Assembly (NCBI GenBank): GCA_946535985.1 | Contig: CAMNDY010000003.1 | Span: 1-64,000 of the forward strand | Source: an uncultured Treponema sp. | GTDB taxonomy: Bacteria; Spirochaetota; Spirochaetia; Treponematales; Treponemataceae | Length of the DNA stretch: 64,000 nt | Direction of reading: 5' to 3' | Part shown: piece after piece, positions 60,109-64,000 of the stretch | Numbering within the stretch: position 1 is the first letter of the stretch | Layout: each line of letters begins with the position of its first letter | Position numbers and translations under genes: made by a program | The notes under the pieces: generated by a model | Database searches by the model: none | The model's input: the letters and a program-made list of their open reading frames with translations, nothing else | What the model was told of the DNA's origin: nothing

Positions 60109-61320
60109 ATGAATACTTTTTTATATATTGATCCAGGTACAGGCAGTATGCTTTTTTCTCTTTTTATTGGAATTGCAACTGCTGCTGTTTTTGGAATTAA
60201 AAAGCTTTTTATTAAACTAAAATTTTCACTATCAAGCGGCAAAAGAGACACTGCAGCAGATAAAGAAGTTTTACCTTATGTAATTTTTTCTGATCATAAA
60301 AGATACTGGAATGTTTTTTCTTCAATTTGCGATGAATTTGAAAAATTAAAAATCCCTTTAACTTATTATACCTGCAGCAGTGATGATCCTGTTCTTTCGC
60401 AAAACTATGAATATGTAAAAGGTGAATTCATTGGCGAAGGAAACAAACCTTTTGTAAAACTTAATTTTCTTAAAGCTGATAAAGTCATTTCTACAACACC
60501 TGGTCTTGATGTATATCAATGGAAACGTTCTAAGAATGTTAACAAATATATACATATTCCTCATAGTATAGATGATTTATCTAATTATAAGATGTTTGGT
60601 CTTGATCATTATGATGTAGTACTTGCAAGTGGTCAAAATCAGATTGACTTTATAAACAAAATTGAAGCTTTGAGAAATATAAATAAAAAAGAAATGCATA
60701 TTGTTGGTTCTACTTATATGGACGGACTTCTTGCAAAGAAAAATGGTTTGAGTGATACCAAAAAAACAAATAAACTTACAGTTTTGGTAGCACCAAGTTG
60801 GGGTAAAAATTCTATTCTTTGCAAATTTGGTGAAAAATTTCTTACTGCATTAACCAAAACAGATTTTGAAATTATAGTGCGTCCACATCCTCAATCGAAA
60901 ACTGCAGATAAAGAAGTTCTTGATTCTTTAATGAAAAAGTTTCCTGACATTGACTGGAATTTTGATAATGACAACTTTTCTATAATGAATAAATCTGATG
61001 TTCTTATTTCGGATTTTAGCAGCATTATATTTGATTATTCTTTTATCTTTGAGCGCCCTGTAATTTATGCAGATACTGATTTTGATACTTCAACTTTTGA
61101 TGCAGATTGGGTAGATGAAACTTTATGGGCACAAAAAGTATTACCAAAAATTGGTTTACAACTTAAAGAAAAGGATTTTGATACTATTTCGGATATTATA
61201 AAGGATTTAATCCAGAACAAAACCTTATCTGAAGATAGAAACAACATAATTAATGAATGCTGGTGTTATAAAGGAGAGGCAACAAAAAGAATTATGGATT
61301 ATTTATTAAATAAACAATAA
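60109..61320 (+). CDS. CDP-glycerol glycerophosphotransferase-like protein (TagB/TagF family)
   Basis: About 403 residues. A short N-terminal membrane segment with the recurring start YIDPGTGSMLFSLFIGIATAA (about 5-25) is followed by a GT-B-like glycerophosphotransferase domain: KVISTTPGLDVYQWKRSKNVNKYIHIPHSIDDLSNYKMFGLDHYDVVLASG, VLVAPSWGKNSIL, FEIIVRPHPQS, and the active-site-like SDVLISDFSSIIFDYSFIFERPVIYAD. TagB/TagF enzymes transfer phosphoglycerol or phosphoribitol from CDP-alcohols in teichoic acid synthesis. ATG 60109 is 6 bases after AGGAG; TTG 60106 in the track is too close. It probably uses the product of the cytidylyltransferase at 62490. Confidence 0.85.
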   Translation: MNTFLYIDPGTGSMLFSLFIGIATAAVFGIKKLFIKLKFSLSSGKRDTAADKEVLPYVIFSDHKRYWNVFSSICDEFEKLKIPLTYYTCSSDDPVLSQNYEYVKGEFIGEGNKPFVKLNFLKADKVISTTPGLDVYQWKRSKNVNKYIHIPHSIDDLSNYKMFGLDHYDVVLASGQNQIDFINKIEALRNINKKEMHIVGSTYMDGLLAKKNGLSDTKKTNKLTVLVAPSWGKNSILCKFGEKFLTALTKTDFEIIVRPHPQSKTADKEVLDSLMKKFPDIDWNFDNDNFSIMNKSDVLISDFSSIIFDYSFIFERPVIYADTDFDTSTFDADWVDETLWAQKVLPKIGLQLKEKDFDTISDIIKDLIQNKTLSEDRNNIINECWCYKGEATKRIMDYLLNKQ

Positions 61321-61390
61321 TTGAATTTTGTATCTGTTTGCAAACTTCTTTGTTTAAATGTAAAATAGTATATAAAAGAGGAATAGGATA

Positions 61391-62476
61391 ATGATAAATT
61401 TTACTGTTGGTCCAGTTCAAATGGATGAAGAAACTAGAAAGATGGGAATGGATCAGATTCCATATTTCAGAACACCAGAATTTTCCCAAACCATGAAAGA
61501 AAACGAAAAACTGCTCTGCAAGTTTTTTGATGCACCACAAGATTCACGTGTAATTTTCATGACCGGCTCTGGAACTTCAAGTATGGAAGGTGGAATCATG
61601 AACTTCTTTACCACTTCAGACAAATTACTTGTTGTTAATGGTGGAAGTTTTGGCCACAGATTTGTTGAACTTTGTGAAATTCATGAAATTCCTTTTTCAG
61701 AAATTAAACTTGATTACGGAAAACCTTTAACAAAAGAAATACTTTCAAAATATGAAAAGGCCGGATATACCGGAATGGTATTACAGCTTTGCGAAACTTC
61801 AACAGGTGTTCTTTATGATATGAATCTTGTTGGTGATTTTTGTCAACGCAACAATTGTTTTCTTTTTGTAGATGCAGTCAGCGGTTTCTTAGCAGACAAA
61901 ATATCAATGAAAGAAATGCATATAAATGCTGCAATTACAGGAAGCCAAAAAGCGCTTGCACTTCCCCCTTCCATGAGTTTCACTGTTATGGACACAGAAG
62001 CTCAAAAACGTTGTTATGCTAATAAAGTAAAAAGCATGTATTTTAATTATGCAGATTACCTTAAAAATGGCGAACGTGGACAAACACCGTTTACTCCGGC
62101 AGTAGGAACACTTTTAATGCTTAATGAAAAATTAAAACGCATTGAAGCAAAGGGTGGCATTGAAGAAATGAATAAAGCTGCTGCTGAACGAGCTGAATAT
62201 TTTAGAAATAGAATTAAACACCTTCCTTTTAAACTGTTTACAGAAGAAGGAAGTACATCAAATTGTGTTACAGCACTTATGCCAACTACAGCTGGTGTAA
62301 ATGCTCATAAAATCTTTGAGATTATAAAAGATGAATATGGAATCTGGATTTGTCCAAACGGCGGAGACATGGCAGACAAAGTTTTCCGTGTAGGACATAT
62401 TGGTTCAATTTCAAAAGACGAAATAGATAAACTTGTTCAGGTTTTTGATGATCTGGCAAAACGCAAATTAATATAA
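61391..62476 (+). CDS. Class V aminotransferase, PhnW/alanine-glyoxylate type
   Basis: 361 residues of the PLP-dependent class V fold. It opens INFTVGPVQMDEETRKMGM, has FMTGSGTSSMEGGIMNFF and NGGSFGHRFVELC, the LQLCETSTGVLYD segment, DAVSGFLADKI, and the PLP lysine in AITGSQKALALPPSMSF (about 193). The best relatives are 2-aminoethylphosphonate:pyruvate, alanine:glyoxylate and serine:pyruvate aminotransferases; 'GPVQ' and 'SQKAL(A)LPP' suit this group but do not fix the substrate. In this operon it may make an amino group on the small alcohol or phosphonate that the next enzyme activates with CTP. RBS AGAGGA is 9-13 bases before ATG. Confidence 0.8.
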   Translation: MINFTVGPVQMDEETRKMGMDQIPYFRTPEFSQTMKENEKLLCKFFDAPQDSRVIFMTGSGTSSMEGGIMNFFTTSDKLLVVNGGSFGHRFVELCEIHEIPFSEIKLDYGKPLTKEILSKYEKAGYTGMVLQLCETSTGVLYDMNLVGDFCQRNNCFLFVDAVSGFLADKISMKEMHINAAITGSQKALALPPSMSFTVMDTEAQKRCYANKVKSMYFNYADYLKNGERGQTPFTPAVGTLLMLNEKLKRIEAKGGIEEMNKAAAERAEYFRNRIKHLPFKLFTEEGSTSNCVTALMPTTAGVNAHKIFEIIKDEYGIWICPNGGDMADKVFRVGHIGSISKDEIDKLVQVFDDLAKRKLI

Positions 62477-62489
62477 TCGAGGTAATATT

Positions 62490-62954
62490 ATGATAGCAGG
62501 AAAAACAGTTGTATATACAAGCGGAACATTTGATATGCTTCATGCAAACCATATTAAAATGATTGAATATGCACGCTCTCTTGGAGATATTCTTATTGTT
62601 GGTGTAAATACAGATGAACTTGTAGAAAGCTATAAGTCTACTCCAATAATTCCTTTTGATGAACGTATTGCTCTGGTTAAAGCTCTAAAATATCCTGATA
62701 TAGTAATACCACAACATTCTCTGGATCATGCAGATAAAGTAAAAAAATTAAACTTTGATGTTTTTGTTGTTGGAGATGACTGGGCCGGTAAATATGACTA
62801 CCTTAAAGAACTTGGAGTTGATGTTGTATACTTCCCTTATGGAGCCGGTGTGAGTTCAACAAACCTTAAACAACGCATATACGAAAATTATGAACAAATG
62901 AAAAAGAAAGCTGATAATCATTTTTCTAATGATACAGATGTTAGAAAGAAATAA
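62490..62954 (+). CDS. Cytidylyltransferase-like protein (TagD/glycerol-3-phosphate type)
   Basis: 154 residues. Nucleotidyltransferase of the HxGH superfamily: VVYTSGTFDMLHANHIKMIEYARSLGDILIVGVNTDEL (His-x-x-His as HANH, about 15-18), PFDERIALVKALKYPDIVIP, VFVVGDDWAGKYDYL, and the RTEG/ISTT-type nucleotide loop YGAGVSSTNLKQRI. TagD activates glycerol-3-phosphate as CDP-glycerol; related enzymes use ribitol, ethanolamine or other phosphates. It lacks long extra domains. The gene starts 13 bp after the aminotransferase, so it probably charges the aminated product or glycerol phosphate for the transferase at 60109. Confidence 0.85.
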   Translation: MIAGKTVVYTSGTFDMLHANHIKMIEYARSLGDILIVGVNTDELVESYKSTPIIPFDERIALVKALKYPDIVIPQHSLDHADKVKKLNFDVFVVGDDWAGKYDYLKELGVDVVYFPYGAGVSSTNLKQRIYENYEQMKKKADNHFSNDTDVRKK

Positions 62955-62964
62955 ATAATACTTT

Positions 62965-64000
62965 ATGAAAAAATATTATTTTATATTTATTGTTTTTATA
63001 TTATGTATTTTTAAATCCTCAGCACAAGAATTACTCAAAAGTGTTGAAGAAGATTATTATGATTTTTTAAGTCTTCAGGGACTTTCTGAACGCCCTACAT
63101 TAACATATAGAACTCTTAGTGATTCAGTATGGAATATTTCTGAAAACTCAATTCATTTATGGAATCAAAATAATCTTGGCAGAACTAAAGTTTTATGGCA
63201 AAAAGACACACCTGTTTCAAATATATTCACAAATGGAATTATACAAGGGGTTAAATATAAAATAATATCTCCAAACTGGTATAACAGTTATAATACAGCA
63301 GCACCATATGGTCAGAATGATGGAGCAATATGGCAAGGCCGTGGATACAATACATATTTAACAGGAGGTATCTTTGCTGAATTTTATGGATTATCAATTA
63401 CATTAAAACCTCAAATAATTTTTATACAAAACTTGTCTTTTGATTATACAAAACCAAATTATTCTGGAGATTTATACAAAGATAAAGCAAATCTATATGG
63501 AGATTATAGTTTAGGTTGTATTGATGCACCACAACGTTTTGGGAACAAACCGCTTTTTAATTTTGATTTAAGTGATACTGAAATAAGATACTCATGGCAT
63601 ACTATTACTTTAGGATTTGGAAATCAAAATATATGGATTGGTCCTGCACAAGATAATCCAATTATTCATTCAAATACAGCAGCTGGCTATCCTCACCTTG
63701 ATTTTGGTATTCGTAGACAAAAAATTCAAATTAATAATGTTGATTTAGGAGATATAGAATTTCGTTATTGGGCAGGAAAAACATCTGAATCAAACTTCTT
63801 TGATAATGATGACTCAAATAATGATACTTTAATAACAGGACTCGCTGTTGCATATGAAATACCTTTTATTAAAGGACTAAGTATTGGTCTTAATAGAACA
63901 ATGTTAACTAAATGGAATAATAAATCTGCATATTCTTTTTTTACACTTCTAATTCCGTTTATGAAGAAAAAAGCTGGTTATGATGAGAGTGATCAAAGAG
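62965..64000 (+). CDS. Wzi-like capsule assembly / outer-membrane protein, 5' part
   Basis: The ORF starts at ATG 62965 and runs past the window end (345 codons seen). A signal peptide (MKKYYFIFIVFILCIFKSSAQ) opens it, so it is exported. The body resembles Wzi-family beta-barrels: APYGQNDGAIWQGRGYNTYLTGGIFAEFYGLSITLKPQIIF (about 110-155), YSWHTITLGFGNQNIWIGPAQDNPIIHSNTAAGYPHLDFGIRRQ, and a repeating aromatic strand pattern. Wzi holds capsule polysaccharide at the outer membrane. It lies 10 bp after the cytidylyltransferase, so the operon's product probably ends at the cell surface. The track omitted it because the stop lies outside. Confidence 0.8.
   Translation, partial: MKKYYFIFIVFILCIFKSSAQELLKSVEEDYYDFLSLQGLSERPTLTYRTLSDSVWNISENSIHLWNQNNLGRTKVLWQKDTPVSNIFTNGIIQGVKYKIISPNWYNSYNTAAPYGQNDGAIWQGRGYNTYLTGGIFAEFYGLSITLKPQIIFIQNLSFDYTKPNYSGDLYKDKANLYGDYSLGCIDAPQRFGNKPLFNFDLSDTEIRYSWHTITLGFGNQNIWIGPAQDNPIIHSNTAAGYPHLDFGIRRQKIQINNVDLGDIEFRYWAGKTSESNFFDNDDSNNDTLITGLAVAYEIPFIKGLSIGLNRTMLTKWNNKSAYSFFTLLIPFMKKKAGYDESDQR

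Overview
The window looks like chromosome from a low-GC, host-associated Treponema (spirochaete; a rumen or gut species is my guess). The evidence is the AT-rich coding sequence, frequent TTG/GTG starts behind good Shine-Dalgarno sequences, and a long minus-strand block: MBL hydrolase, mltG, dnaG, rpoD, Zn-ribbon coiled-coil gene, rnpB, TPR gene, mreB-mreC-mreD-mrdA-rodA. From memory, Treponema pallidum has the same order around TP0492-TP0501. Nearly all of the window is ordinary chromosome. No CRISPR array, prophage or transposase gene is present.

Layout. 1-9 kb: end of an acyl/acetyl-CoA synthetase, an esterase lipoprotein with an upstream chemotaxis receptor, then metG with an HD-GYP protein and a FemAB-like aminoacyltransferase. 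9-13.7 kb: moxR-DUF58-DUF4129-like-ATP-grasp operon on the minus strand. 14-19.7 kb: RNase Z, then a GldA / fused GldF-GldG / DUF4340 ABC system and a CPBP protease. 19.8-27.3 kb: PilZ protein, HEAT-like exported protein, ComEC N-terminal module, rsmA, YggS-type PLP protein, two RluA-family pseudouridine synthases, and a tRNA-Leu antisense to the end of the second. 27.5-33.3 kb: Zn-ribbon and pseudo-receiver proteins, an exported protein, and mfd. 33.4-37 kb: GH31 glycosidase and a GGDEF-like/EAL protein. 37-51 kb: the cell-shape, sigma factor, primase and RNase P RNA block. 51.4-56.8 kb: tRNA-Thr, tRNA-Tyr, glgA, a Band7-like protein, a CCA-adding/polyA polymerase and trpS.

The right end (56.9-64 kb) differs: it is more AT-rich, starts with a frameshifted gene remnant, and carries a surface-polymer-like operon. 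That operon has a YidC/Oxa1 domain fused to an alkaline-phosphatase-superfamily (sulfatase/LtaS-like) domain, a CDP-glycerol glycerophosphotransferase-like enzyme, a PhnW-like class V aminotransferase, a TagD-like cytidylyltransferase, and the start of a Wzi-like outer-membrane protein cut by the window edge. I infer a pathway that makes a CDP-activated, possibly amino-containing small alcohol, moves it onto a cell-envelope polymer and displays the product at the surface.

Across the window there are also intergenic hairpin elements in at least three families. Copies of one family differ by paired changes in both stem arms (13758-13847 vs 51262-51347; 3933-4094 vs 27355-27506; and a short GGGTCAAGCCC hairpin family at three loci). 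These, with the YidC-phosphatase fusion operon, are the parts most worth a second look. Start codons were moved from the ORF-track positions where the Shine-Dalgarno spacing, a promoter inside the extension or overlap with RNA genes argued for it.
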